64,000 nucleotides of DNA from Staphylococcus edaphicus (GTDB taxonomy: Bacteria > Bacillota > Bacilli > Staphylococcales > Staphylococcaceae), in assembly GCF_002614725.1 (NCBI RefSeq), contig NZ_MRZN01000005.1, positions 62,001 to 126,000 on the forward strand, given 5' to 3'. Both the position numbers and the translations under genes were made by a program. Within the stretch, counting starts at the first letter, position 1. Every line of letters begins with the position of its first letter. A model generated the notes under the pieces. That model did not search any database, was not told where the DNA came from, and saw nothing but the letters and a program-made list of their open reading frames with translations. Shown here one piece after another: positions 37,362 to 46,931 of this stretch.

Positions 37362-38363
37362 CTATTTTATAGCTTTCAAGAGTTGATGATAAATCGTTTC
37401 TGCTTGTTTGTGGTCTTCAATACCGTATACGTGTGTACGTCCATCTTTAAAAATGGTCATCGTATAATCTCCGTAATTAGCTAATTTCACAAAATGATTA
37501 CTTTTCGTTACATTTAGCGGTAGATAGTCTACAAGTTCAAAGATTTTAGTGCCCAGCCGAAACAAAAATACATCTCCACAAAGTGCTTCAACAGATTGTT
37601 TCTGCTGTGTATTGAGTAGCTCATAGTTATGATGAACACATATAGGACATTGGGTATCCTTCAAATTCTCTGCGTTAAATGTATTAAATTTTAAATTAAA
37701 GCAATCGAAGGTCATTATTTTTTGAGAAAAGCCGTCGCCAGCGACCCATCGAATGAGCTCTGACACTTGCATGTTTGCGACTTGCGATACGTTTGGGGGT
37801 AAGACGCCATTAATAGAACAACTTTCTCCTGTCGTTGGTATGACACGTAACATACATTTTAAACAAGGTCCTTGATAATCTATACCAAAGACGGTACCTT
37901 TACTCCCAACGGCTGCACCATAAATCCACGGTACATTACATTTGTAGCATATTTCATTAATTAGAAATCTAATCTCAAAATGATCCATTCCATCCAACAC
38001 GATGTCGGGTTGTTGTTCATATAAAATAGCTTCAATATTGGAAGTTGTGAGTTCTTGATTTAAAGCTGTAATTGCTACATTGCTATTAATTAAATTGAGA
38101 TGTGCTTTTAAGGCTTCTACTTTCGGAAGCATATGCGCTACATCAGACTCATCATAGGTCGCTTGTCTATGCAGGTTTGATTCATCAACGATATCCATAT
38201 CAATTACGGTTAATCGGCCAACACCCATACGGACCAACATTTCTGCACTATGACTTCCTAATGCGCCGACGCCCATAATCATCACATGAAGTTTCTGTAG
38301 TTGTTCTTGCCCGTATTCGCTAAACGCATTGTAACGAATTTGGCGGCTATAACGTTCATTCAT
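37362..38363 (-). CDS. thiF: ThiF-family sulfur-carrier adenylyltransferase
   Basis: 333 aa E1-like enzyme with the nucleotide site [21 protein letters not shown]-x-D-x-V-D-x-S-N-L-H-R-Q and zinc cysteines (CLKCM; CPIC). It adenylates the C-terminal Gly of ThiS so that sulfur can be loaded. The last 80 residues exceed a minimal ThiF, as in MoeB-like long forms. Overlaps the thiG stop by 4 bases; last gene of the TPP-controlled operon. Confidence 0.92.
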   Translation of the reverse strand: MNERYSRQIRYNAFSEYGQEQLQKLHVMIMGVGALGSHSAEMLVRMGVGRLTVIDMDIVDESNLHRQATYDESDVAHMLPKVEALKAHLNLINSNVAITALNQELTTSNIEAILYEQQPDIVLDGMDHFEIRFLINEICYKCNVPWIYGAAVGSKGTVFGIDYQGPCLKCMLRVIPTTGESCSINGVLPPNVSQVANMQVSELIRWVAGDGFSQKIMTFDCFNLKFNTFNAENLKDTQCPICVHHNYELLNTQQKQSVEALCGDVFLFRLGTKIFELVDYLPLNVTKSNHFVKLANYGDYTMTIFKDGRTHVYGIEDHKQAETIYHQLLKAIK

Positions 38364-39127
38364 AGAAATCCGATGCCTTCTTGTGGACTAGATGCTTGAG
38401 CAGTATATTTAACTGGAATACGACCAGCTTCATAACTTAGTCTGCCTGCATTAATACCCAACTTCATTGCTTCAGCCATCTTTACAGGGTCCTTGGCACT
38501 AGAAATCGCTGTATTAAGCAACACAGCATCTGCACCAAGTTCCATAGCGTGGCAGGCGTCTTTAGGTGAACCTATTCCTGCATCTACAATAATAGGTACG
38601 TTTGCGCGTTCAATAATATAGCGTAAATTCAATGGATTATTGATGCCGCGCCCTGTGCCAATTGGTGATGCTAAAGGCATAATCGCATGTACGCCTAAAT
38701 CTTCTAAACGTTTGGCTAATACCACGTCATTAGATACATATGGACAAACGGTATAGCCTTGTTTTAATAAAATGTCACAAGCTTCATATGTTTCTAATGG
38801 GTCAGGCAATAGCGTTTCATCATCACCGATAACTTCGACTTTAATCATGTCACATACGCCCGCATGGTTAGCAATTTTGGCGATATGGACTGCTTCCTCT
38901 GCTGTTTTTGCACCTGCCGTATTTGGAAAAGTAATAAATTTTGATAAATCAACTTTTGCTAATGGGTTAGGAAGCGCTTTGTCGTATAAATTCATGCGTC
39001 TGACTGCAAAGGTTAATACTTCAGTTTCAGACGTTTCAATCGCTTTTGTTTGTATCGTTTCGTTGTCAAACTTACCTGTACCTAATAATAATCTCGCGTT
39101 TAATTCAAAGTCACCAATGTTAAACAT
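38360..39127 (-). CDS. thiG: Thiazole synthase
   Basis: 255 aa TIM barrel that builds the thiazole phosphate from DXP, dehydroglycine and ThiS-thiocarboxylate. Visible family motifs are [10 protein letters not shown], the Schiff-base lysine region [25 protein letters not shown] and [20 protein letters not shown]. It starts one base after thiS ends. Confidence 0.95.
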   Translation of the reverse strand: MFNIGDFELNARLLLGTGKFDNETIQTKAIETSETEVLTFAVRRMNLYDKALPNPLAKVDLSKFITFPNTAGAKTAEEAVHIAKIANHAGVCDMIKVEVIGDDETLLPDPLETYEACDILLKQGYTVCPYVSNDVVLAKRLEDLGVHAIMPLASPIGTGRGINNPLNLRYIIERANVPIIVDAGIGSPKDACHAMELGADAVLLNTAISSAKDPVKMAEAMKLGINAGRLSYEAGRIPVKYTAQASSPQEGIGFL

Positions 39128-39128
39128 A

Positions 39129-39329
39129 TTATCCGCCTCCTACAAATTCTAATAGTTCAAGACAATCTTCATCATTAATCTTTACTGCTTGGTAGTCTTC
39201 TTGTTTTACTAAATTTTCATTATGCTGAACAATCACTCTATCGGCATCCAAATCTAATTCTTGGAGTATTGCTTGAATACTTAGCGCCTGATTAAAAGTA
39301 AAATCATCACCATTTATAACGCATTTCAT
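39129..39329 (-). CDS. thiS: Sulfur carrier protein ThiS
   Basis: 66 aa beta-grasp protein ending in ...FVGGG; the C-terminal Gly-Gly is adenylated and thiocarboxylated for thiazole synthesis. Start overlaps the thiO stop by 4 bases. Confidence 0.95.
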   Translation of the reverse strand: MKCVINGDDFTFNQALSIQAILQELDLDADRVIVQHNENLVKQEDYQAVKINDEDCLELLEFVGGG

Positions 39330-40441
39330 GTTCTACAGCTCCTTTCAATTGAAAAGTCTTCAAATGCCACTGGTTTGCGTCCACTTTCAATCCATTCGCT
39401 CATTTTTAAACCAATCAATGGCGATAATAAAATGCCATTGCGATGGTGACCAGTAACAACGAATAGATTGTTATCTACTTCATCCATAATCGGCTTACCG
39501 TTTAAGCCAAATGGCCTTATACCAGACCATTGATGAATCAGTTTACTGTTTGCTAAGTTTGGTACGTAGCTTGTAGCTTGTTCGCACAACCAATTTTTTC
39601 CAGATTTTGATACGCCGACAGAATAATTATCGTAATAGCTTGTCGCACCTATTAAGTAACGATGGTTCATTTTAGGAATGATATAACAGCCATTCGTCAT
39701 AAATAGTGTGGTGTTAAGGTTTAAAGTGGGGTGCTCGACTAAGAGTACCTCGCCTTTTACGCCGGTAACTTGATGTTCAGGAAGATACCGGTTTAATAAC
39801 TGACCACTCCATGCGCCACCAGCGACAACAACCTTGTTAGAATGATATGTTTCTTTTTGCGTAAGCACCGCATACCCATTACCTTGCTTGTTAATTGCTT
39901 GCACTTCACTATGACCAATAAATTGGATGTGACGTTTAGCTAAAGAGTGAAATAATGCTTTAGTATATTTATGTGCGTTGACTTGATTGTCTTCAGGTAT
40001 CAGCATCGCTGTTAAAGATGGCGACTTTACATTATGATCGGTAATGTCTTCTAGGGACTTTGGAGATAATAATTGCGTATTGGTATTATGTTGGTGCAGA
40101 AATTTGAATTGTTTTTCCACGATTGGATTATCTTGTTCACTTTCTGCAATTTTAACCAATCCACTTTCCAAATATTCAATATCCATATCGACTTCTGAAA
40201 GTAAACTGTCTTGAAGCGGTTTAAACATTTTTTGAGATTCTTTAGCAAAGTGAAATAACTGACACGCCTCCGTAAATTCATTATGTGCACCTAACATGCC
40301 TCCAGCTGCGTAAGATGCATACATACCGCGAATATTCCGATCTATAATCGCGACACGTGCACCTTTTTGACTCAGCTCCCTGGCAATTGACATGCCTATC
40401 ACACCTGACCCAATAATAATGACATCAAATTTGGTATTCAT
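39326..40441 (-). CDS. thiO: Glycine oxidase ThiO
   Basis: 371 aa FAD-dependent D-amino-acid-oxidase-type protein. FAD-binding GSGVIGMSIARELSQKG at the N-terminus, AGGMLGAHNE, VVVAGGAWSG and the C-terminal HHRNGILLSP loop. It oxidises glycine to the iminoacetate used by ThiG, replacing the anaerobic ThiH route. Overlaps tenI by 17 bases. Confidence 0.93.
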   Translation of the reverse strand: MNTKFDVIIIGSGVIGMSIARELSQKGARVAIIDRNIRGMYASYAAGGMLGAHNEFTEACQLFHFAKESQKMFKPLQDSLLSEVDMDIEYLESGLVKIAESEQDNPIVEKQFKFLHQHNTNTQLLSPKSLEDITDHNVKSPSLTAMLIPEDNQVNAHKYTKALFHSLAKRHIQFIGHSEVQAINKQGNGYAVLTQKETYHSNKVVVAGGAWSGQLLNRYLPEHQVTGVKGEVLLVEHPTLNLNTTLFMTNGCYIIPKMNHRYLIGATSYYDNYSVGVSKSGKNWLCEQATSYVPNLANSKLIHQWSGIRPFGLNGKPIMDEVDNNLFVVTGHHRNGILLSPLIGLKMSEWIESGRKPVAFEDFSIERSCRT

Positions 40442-41021
40442 TCCATCTCTCCCTTAATACAGCAATAGATGCTATGCTTTTTCTTCTGAATATTGTAATG
40501 CCAGCAATACCATCAAATCCCTTCGGCAAATAGTTCAGTGTTTGTTCATTCACACCACCAAGTGCAATAATTGGTATGTGATGTTGTAACGCTTTATCAA
40601 TTTCTGTTTTTGTTCTTGGTGGTTGATCCGGTTTAGAATTGGTTTTAAAAATATGGCTAAACAATATAAAATCTAAATGGCGTGCTTGTGCCTGTTTTAT
40701 GCTTTGTTCATGATGTGTCGACATACTGATTTGAATAATAGGATGTGTGTGTTTGAAAGAATTTACACGTACGTCAGACTCACTAAAGTGTATTGCCTGT
40801 AAATGACACTGTTCTAAAACAGCAATATTGCTATGAATGATTATTTTGTTTCTTGAAAATCCACTGTGTATTAAACCATTAATCCAGTTAACCAGGTCCT
40901 TGTGTGACATTGGTGTACGTATCATTAAAAAATCAATCATGGATTCTATTTTTAAATAATGTGTCATATCATCTGAATCTAAATTTTCGTATTCGGTAAT
41001 TGCTATAAAAATATGGCTCAC
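40425..41021 (-). CDS. tenI: Thiazole tautomerase TenI-like
   Basis: 198 aa with the ThiE/TenI barrel pattern (FILFSHIFKT, ALGGVNEQTL, GFDGIAGITIF). As first gene of a thiO-thiS-thiG-thiF operon it more likely isomerises the thiazole product than couples it to pyrimidine. GTG start at 41021 near a GGGG. The operon has no thiC or thiD here. Confidence 0.85.
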   Translation of the reverse strand: MSHIFIAITEYENLDSDDMTHYLKIESMIDFLMIRTPMSHKDLVNWINGLIHSGFSRNKIIIHSNIAVLEQCHLQAIHFSESDVRVNSFKHTHPIIQISMSTHHEQSIKQAQARHLDFILFSHIFKTNSKPDQPPRTKTEIDKALQHHIPIIALGGVNEQTLNYLPKGFDGIAGITIFRRKSIASIAVLRERWNEYQI

Positions 41022-41027
41022 CCCATT

Positions 41028-41065
41028 AAAAAAACGTCACTTTTCCGGCTAGAAAAATGACGTTG
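41028..41065 (-). terminator. Riboswitch expression-platform terminator
   Basis: On the minus strand AACGTCATTTTTC and GGAAAAGTGACGTT form a stem followed by TTTTTT, between the TPP aptamer and tenI. Confidence 0.88.
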
Positions 41066-41090
41066 AAATAACGAGTAATATACCTAAACG

Positions 41091-41182
41091 CCACTTTCCT
41101 ACGCCAGTACAAACTGGATCAGGTTCAAGGAATTCCTAAGTTATTACTTCGGTCTCAGCCTTTGACAAGGCACTTCCAGTGG
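41091..41182 (-). promoter_or_regulatory. TPP riboswitch controlling the thi operon
   Basis: The minus strand carries the conserved GCTGAGACCG, CCTTGAACCTGATCCAG and TGGCGTAGGAAAG segments, closed by P1 strands CCACT and AGTGG. With the terminator at 41,028 it gives TPP-dependent premature termination. Confidence 0.95.
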
Positions 41183-41363
41183 TTTCGCAAACTATTTAAT
41201 TGTTCATTATACTGTGTTTCTAATTTTCTGAATAATTATCTTCAATTTAACGTATCCTATTTGTTTTTTCAAGTTTCACTTAAAAATAAATGTGTATATT
41301 ACTATATTTGATTACCTTGATAAACACAATTTTGTGCTCATTTCGGAAGAAATATTTTTAACA

Positions 41364-42857
41364 TTAATCAACGTCAGATATTTTAAGCAATTGCGCAGTA
41401 ATCGATTGTGTTTGCTGATAAACAGCTTGGTACAATTCAAAGTAAGCCATATATTGTTTGTGTCTTTTAGAATCAGGTTCAAAAACGTATTCATACTTTA
41501 TAAAATGCTTTGTTATATCGGCCACATGTTCATACCAGCCTAATCCTAAGGCAGCTAACATTGCAGCTCCCATACAAGGGCCTTCTTCATGTTTCAATTT
41601 TTTAATTTTAGTATTAAATATATCGGCTTGGAGTTGTAGCCAAAAGTCGCTTTGTGCACCGCCACCAATTGATGTAACAGATGTGATTGTTTTACCCATA
41701 TGACGTAAATAATTTATAGATTCATATAAAGAAAAAGTGATGCCTTCAATAACAGAACGTGCTATATCATTACGATTATGTGATGTCTTAAGTCCTATGA
41801 AACTCCCTCTAATACTAGCATCTCCGTGGGGTGTGCGTTCACCAGATAAGTATGGTGTAAATAATAGTCCATTACTACCTAAAGGTGCCGACTTGGCTTT
41901 TGAAATAATTTGGTCATAGTTTAAATGCGGCAGTATATTATTTTTCAACCACCTTAGACTATCACCTGCAGCGAGGGTCACGCCCATTACATAAGACATA
42001 TCCGTTACGACGTGATTAAAATAGTGCATGTTTTGTTGATAGTCGGCATTTTTATCAGATTCACAAGATAATACAACTCCAGAAGTACCGATACTACACA
42101 GTGTTTGGTTATCAGCGATAACTCCTGAACCAAGTGCACCACATGCGTTATCACCACCTCCTGCGAATACAGCCACGAGATTATTTAATCCTAATTCCTG
42201 TGCAACATGTTCAGTCACATAGCCCACAAAGTCATCAGAATTTACTAGATTAGGATAAATATGATCAATACCAAATTGTCGGCCAACTTCTTTAGCCCAA
42301 CATTTTTGCTGATTATCTAATAACAGTGTACTGGAAGCATCTGAATATTCCATATTTAATTTATCCGTCAATTTAAAGCGGACGTAGTCTTTAGGCAATA
42401 GGAATACTTCAGTATTAAGCCAATGATTAGGTTCATTTTCCTTTATCCACAATAATTTAGTCAGCGTAAATCCTTCTAATACTGGATTATCTAATACATA
42501 ATCTCCCAATTTCTTTTTAATTAAATTACATTGGAATGTTGATCTTGTATCATTCCACAAAATAGCATTACGAATTGGTTTATATTCATCGTCTAGAATG
42601 ACTAAACTATGCATTTGACCAGACAATGATAAGCCTGTCACTTGATAGTGAGTTAATTCCTTGCTGTGTATTAACTGTTTGATACAATCGCATGCGCCCT
42701 CAAACCAATCATCCGGATTTTGCTCACTATAACCATTTATAAAATTCATGGTTTTTACTGGTGCATGAACGCTTTTTAGTACTTCACCATACTTGGTCAC
42801 AGCGATTACTTTGACGGCACTTGTCCCAACATCTATACCTAGCACTACTTCTTTCAT
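41364..42857 (-). CDS. xylB: Xylulokinase
   Basis: 497 aa FGGY-family sugar kinase phosphorylating D-xylulose for the pentose phosphate pathway. Family motifs: GIDVGTSAVK at the N-terminus, GLSLSGQMHSLV, ILWNDTRS, GGGDNACGALG and TSIGGGAQSDFWLQL. AAAGGAG just before ATG 42857. No xylA, xylR or transporter lies next to it, so it is separated from a classic xyl operon. Confidence 0.9.
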   Translation of the reverse strand: MKEVVLGIDVGTSAVKVIAVTKYGEVLKSVHAPVKTMNFINGYSEQNPDDWFEGACDCIKQLIHSKELTHYQVTGLSLSGQMHSLVILDDEYKPIRNAILWNDTRSTFQCNLIKKKLGDYVLDNPVLEGFTLTKLLWIKENEPNHWLNTEVFLLPKDYVRFKLTDKLNMEYSDASSTLLLDNQQKCWAKEVGRQFGIDHIYPNLVNSDDFVGYVTEHVAQELGLNNLVAVFAGGGDNACGALGSGVIADNQTLCSIGTSGVVLSCESDKNADYQQNMHYFNHVVTDMSYVMGVTLAAGDSLRWLKNNILPHLNYDQIISKAKSAPLGSNGLLFTPYLSGERTPHGDASIRGSFIGLKTSHNRNDIARSVIEGITFSLYESINYLRHMGKTITSVTSIGGGAQSDFWLQLQADIFNTKIKKLKHEEGPCMGAAMLAALGLGWYEHVADITKHFIKYEYVFEPDSKRHKQYMAYFELYQAVYQQTQSITAQLLKISDVD

Positions 42858-43481
42858 ATAGGGGGCTCCTTTGTTTTAGATATTTAAAATAAGATATTAC
42901 AGTATTTTATGTTTACTATTTATAACATGATTTAATTTAAATTAAAAATTCGAAAAAAATTTGTTACTGGCGTGAATTATGGTTCAACATAGGATTTACA
43001 CTGCTAATAAAAAGAATCAATGTAAGCTCATGTTTTACTTTTTAGTAAGCTATGTGGCCATTAGTCACGCTAGTCTCTAGAATGATTGTGGTAACAGTGC
43101 GGTTTGTCTGAAGTTAGACTGAACTCAGGATAAAATACAGCATGAAAAAGGCTTGTTTCACATAATAAGACATGAGCAGAGCGGGAGAATCATTATTTTT
43201 GATTAGACGACAGATGTCCACATATGTTTCTGAGGATAATTTTAATGGTTAAGTGGTTGAGTATATTAAGTCATTTTATTTGTGTGTACACTGAAAACAT
43301 TTGAAGAAGTGCCTTCAATATTTTTGATGCATGGAAATTATATATAAATTTTTTATCGGTACGATTTATATGAAATGGTCATTGTACTTTTACACGAGTA
43401 AAAGTGTTCGCTATTTGGCGGAAGGTCTCCATAATTGATATTTAATTTTTCTTTAGTGAAGTGTTTAGGGCAAAATTAAGA
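42858..43481. other. Intergenic stretch upstream of xylB
   Basis: About 620 bases with no gene that I can support and no obvious relic of xylA or xylR. It presumably contains the xylB promoter near its left end. Confidence 0.4.
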
Positions 43482-43508
43482 CGAAGTGCCTTCTAAGCAC
43501 TTCGTCGA
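43482..43508 (-). terminator. Terminator of the reductase gene
   Basis: GACGAAGTGC and GCACTTCGTC form a perfect 10-base stem just after the stop at 43,539 on the minus strand. The T run is weak. Confidence 0.65.
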
Positions 43509-43538
43509 TAGAACAATAATTAAAATTACTTTTGGTAG

Positions 43539-44468
43539 TTATAATTTTGATTCTAATTGATGGATAAGGTGGGTTAACATGGTATTAATCGGTGTAGGAA
43601 CATCGAATTCTTTTCCATAAGTTGATATTTGTCCATTAAGGTAATCAATTTCAGTTAAACGGCCGTTTGTATAGTCTTGATGCATCGATGGATAGTGGAG
43701 GCCTTGCGCATCTTTGGGATAGGATAATTCAACTTTTTTTAAAAGTGCATTGTTATCCAAATGAATCCCTTTTGCTTTTGCAACTGCGACAATCTCTTCA
43801 ATGATTGCCATCACTATTTCATTTGAATAGGCATCATTACCAAATTCATAAATGGTTTTGTTTAATATTGTACAAAGAGGATTCAAAACACTATTTAATG
43901 TTGCTTTGGACCATATTGCTTCAAAAACATTGGTACTAATTTGTGCATTTAAACCTGAGTCATTGAGTATTTGAAGAATTGTATTAGTATGGGCATCCAT
44001 TGCGCCGTCAGCTCTTTGTAAATATATAGACCCTTCTCCTTCTAGTAATAATTGTCCTGGTCCACGAAGTCCTGCAGTCCACATAGTTACAGCAAGATAA
44101 ATTTGTGATAGGGGAACAATTTGTGAAAGTCGTTCTTCATGACCCAAGCCATTCATCATACTTAATATGGCTGTATCATTATGAATACAGCCAGCCTCAT
44201 GTAAGGATTGTAACATTTCTTCAGACGCCATAGCCTTAGTTAGTATAATAATAAGATCAAATTTAGTTGAAATATCTTTAGTTAGTACAGCTGGCAAATT
44301 GACAAAAAAGGTATCGTTTTCTGTTTTAATCTCCATACCCTTTGTATTAATACGTTTGACGTGTTCTTCCCAATTATCTATAAGTGTAACATCATAGCCA
44401 GCATCTTTTATTGAAACACCAATTCTTCCACCCATTGCGCCTGCTCCCGCTATAGCTATTTTATACAT
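43539..44468 (-). CDS. 2-Dehydropantoate 2-reductase (PanE/ApbA-like)
   Basis: 309 aa. N-terminal NADPH-binding Rossmann motif GAGAMGGRIG, catalytic Lys in VFEAIWSKATLNSVLNPLC and a C-terminal ApbA_C domain. The enzyme makes pantoate for coenzyme A. Staphylococci often carry more than one homologue, and there is no panB/panC neighbour, so the physiological substrate could be another 2-keto acid. RBS AAGGAG. Confidence 0.85.
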   Translation of the reverse strand: MYKIAIAGAGAMGGRIGVSIKDAGYDVTLIDNWEEHVKRINTKGMEIKTENDTFFVNLPAVLTKDISTKFDLIIILTKAMASEEMLQSLHEAGCIHNDTAILSMMNGLGHEERLSQIVPLSQIYLAVTMWTAGLRGPGQLLLEGEGSIYLQRADGAMDAHTNTILQILNDSGLNAQISTNVFEAIWSKATLNSVLNPLCTILNKTIYEFGNDAYSNEIVMAIIEEIVAVAKAKGIHLDNNALLKKVELSYPKDAQGLHYPSMHQDYTNGRLTEIDYLNGQISTYGKEFDVPTPINTMLTHLIHQLESKL

Positions 44469-44574
44469 TCAAAACACGCTCCTTAGTTATGTTTCGTTTT
44501 TAAAAAGTAAAGCATAGTATAACTATATCATTTTATGTATTTTAAATTGAGCATCGATTCTATTGATGATTTAT

Positions 44575-44590
44575 TTGTCTAATTAGACAA
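44575..44590. promoter_or_regulatory. 16-base perfect palindrome between divergent genes
   Basis: TTGTCTAATTAGACAA reads the same on both strands. It sits about 107 bases upstream of the reductase start and 200 bases upstream of the ABC transporter start, in a gap with no other feature, and is a candidate regulator-binding site. Confidence 0.4.
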
Positions 44591-44789
44591 GGCATAAAGT
44601 ATTGCTTGAGATTTAATTCTTAGCATAATTACATATTCTAGTAGGGGGTAATTGACTATAGAGAAGATGTTTTGATGTGAACGGTTTATTTACATAGACG
44701 CAACGCCTATAATGAATATGAGATACGAAAGTAATTGATTGATTCAGCGTGTAAGGCAAATAGAGTGAGTCGAGGGAAGAAGGTTTTTT

Positions 44790-45839
44790 ATGTTTTTAGC
44801 TTGGAATGAAATAAAACGGAATAAACTAAAATTCAGTTTGATTATTGGTGTATTAATCATGATTAGTTACTTACTTTTTTTACTTTCAGGGTTAGCAAGT
44901 GGCCTAATCAATATGAATAGAGAAGGTATTGATAAATGGCAAGCAGATGCAATCGTATTAAATAAAGATGCAAACCAGACTGTTGAACAATCGATATTCA
45001 ATGAGAAAGATGTAAAAGATACATATAACAAACAAACAACGTTAAAACAATCGGGTGTCATTGTTTCTAATGGAAATGTTGAAGAAAATGCGCTGTTATT
45101 TGGCGTTACTGACAATTCATTTTTAATACCTAAAATGATTGAAGGGAAAAAATTCACTTCCAATAATGAAGTAATCGCAGATGAAACCTTGAAAGAGAAA
45201 AACTTTAAAATAGGTGATCATTTATCCCTATCTCAGTCAGATGAGAAGTTGAAAATTGTAGGTTTTAGTGAAAGTGCTAAATACAATGCCTCTCCTGTAC
45301 TATTTGCCAATAATCAGACGATTGAAAAAATCAATGCTTCCTTAGGTCAGAATAAGACAAATGCAGTTGTTGTAAAAGATAAACACTGGAAAGATAAGCA
45401 TGTAAATAATGATTTAGAAGCCATTGAAATAGAAAGTTTCGTTAAAAACTTACCTGGTTATCAGGCACAAAATCTAACATTAACTTTTATGATTTCATTT
45501 TTATTTGTTATTTCTGCAACGGTTATAGGCATATTTTTATATGTGATTACTTTGCAAAAAACAAATTTATTTGGTGTGTTAAAGGCGCAAGGATTTACGA
45601 ATGGCTACTTAGCAAAAGTTGTATTATCACAAACATTGATTATTGCGATGATTGGTACAGTCATTGGTCTGCTGTTAACGTTGATTACAGGCGCGTTTTT
45701 ACCTAGTGCCGTTCCTATTAAATTTAGTGCAGTAACGCTTGTTGTCTACGGTGTCGTCCTTATCTTAGTGTCATTAATCGGTAGTTTGTTCTCTATATTA
45801 ACAATCAGAAAAGTAGATCCTCTCAAAGCGATTGGATAG
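44790..45839 (+). CDS. ABC transporter permease (FtsX/MacB type, HrtB-like)
   Basis: 349 aa. One N-terminal helix, an extracellular domain of about 190 residues (35-225), then three helices in the FtsX pattern and a C-terminal KVDPLKAIG motif. Layout and size match HrtB-type permeases that export haem or membrane-active compounds, but sequence similarity to HrtB looks modest, so the substrate is open. Followed after 18 bases by its ATPase. Confidence 0.85.
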   Translation: MFLAWNEIKRNKLKFSLIIGVLIMISYLLFLLSGLASGLINMNREGIDKWQADAIVLNKDANQTVEQSIFNEKDVKDTYNKQTTLKQSGVIVSNGNVEENALLFGVTDNSFLIPKMIEGKKFTSNNEVIADETLKEKNFKIGDHLSLSQSDEKLKIVGFSESAKYNASPVLFANNQTIEKINASLGQNKTNAVVVKDKHWKDKHVNNDLEAIEIESFVKNLPGYQAQNLTLTFMISFLFVISATVIGIFLYVITLQKTNLFGVLKAQGFTNGYLAKVVLSQTLIIAMIGTVIGLLLTLITGAFLPSAVPIKFSAVTLVVYGVVLILVSLIGSLFSILTIRKVDPLKAIG

Positions 45840-45857
45840 AGTAGGAGCGTATAACAA

Positions 45858-46520
45858 ATGTTGGAATTTAAAAATGTAACGAAATATTTTCAAGATGGCA
45901 ATCAAAAAATAGAAGCTGTTAAACCAACAACACTGAAATTCAATCAAAATGAACTTACCGCAATTATCGGGCCATCAGGTTCTGGGAAAAGCACATGCTT
46001 AACAATGGCGGGTGCACTGCAAACACCAAGTTCTGGTGATATTATCATTAACAATAGAGAAGTTTCTCAAATGTCTCAAAAAGCATTGGCCCGTACGAGA
46101 ATGCAGGAGATTGGTTTTATACTTCAAGCGACAAACCTTGTTCCTTTTTTAACGGTGAAACAACAATTTATATTATTAAAAAAACAAAAAAAAGACGTCT
46201 TAACAGCAGAGGACTATAATCAACTTATTTCACAGTTAAATCTTGAAACGCTTGAAAATAAACTTCCAAGTGAAATATCTGGTGGGCAGAAACAACGCGT
46301 AGCAATAGCCAAAGCGCTATATACAAAACCATCTATTATTTTGGCTGATGAACCAACAGCTTCGCTTGATACCAAGAATGCGATGGAAGTTATGAAAATT
46401 TTAAAAGAGCAGACAAAAGAGAAGCACAAAACATGCATCGTTGTTACGCACGACGAGCGGCTTACTGCGTATTGTGACAAAGTCTATCATATGGAAGATG
46501 GCATACTTACACTTACGTAA
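45858..46520 (+). CDS. ABC transporter ATP-binding protein (LolD/HrtA-like)
   Basis: 220 aa with Walker A GPSGSGKST, Q-loop region IGFILQATNLVPFL, signature SGGQKQRVAIAKAL, Walker B ILADEPTASLD and switch His in VVTHDERL. Pairs with the FtsX-type permease as a mechanotransmission or export ABC system. GTAGGAG precedes the ATG. Confidence 0.92.
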   Translation: MLEFKNVTKYFQDGNQKIEAVKPTTLKFNQNELTAIIGPSGSGKSTCLTMAGALQTPSSGDIIINNREVSQMSQKALARTRMQEIGFILQATNLVPFLTVKQQFILLKKQKKDVLTAEDYNQLISQLNLETLENKLPSEISGGQKQRVAIAKALYTKPSIILADEPTASLDTKNAMEVMKILKEQTKEKHKTCIVVTHDERLTAYCDKVYHMEDGILTLT

Positions 46521-46931
46521 TTTAAAGGTTTATAGTAAAAGCCTGTTGGTTGAAATACTTTGCTAATGATTGAGAGGTAGTGGATTTTCCCAATACAGCA
46601 GAGCTTTAGTAGATCGTGAAAATTGCGCTATTTATTGATACTCTGAAACGAAATTAAACAACGTAAAGCTGATTATAGCATAGTGTTTTGTTAAACTTGA
46701 TAAGAGATGGGCTACAGGACAAGGTCTATAATCGTCAAAATAAGTTGCGCAAATAATTGATTAAATCATTTATATAAAAAAGCTGAGCAAAATGATGCTC
46801 AGCTTTTTTTATATTTCATTATCAACTGTATATTTTGAAATCATAATATAAGAAGTAAATAAATCTTATTCTACAAGAATACGAATCAAATGAGTGAAAC
46901 TGTCAAAATTTAATAAAAGGGTATGATTAAT
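46521..46931. other. Intergenic gap with terminator
   Basis: No gene seen. The only clear element is the hairpin at 46,781. Confidence 0.4.
46781..46811 (+). terminator. Intrinsic terminator AGCTGAGCA/TGCTCAGCT
   Basis: A perfect 9-base stem followed by TTTTTTT, between the ABC operon and the convergent DUF418 gene. A-rich on the other side, so it may work both ways. Confidence 0.85.
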
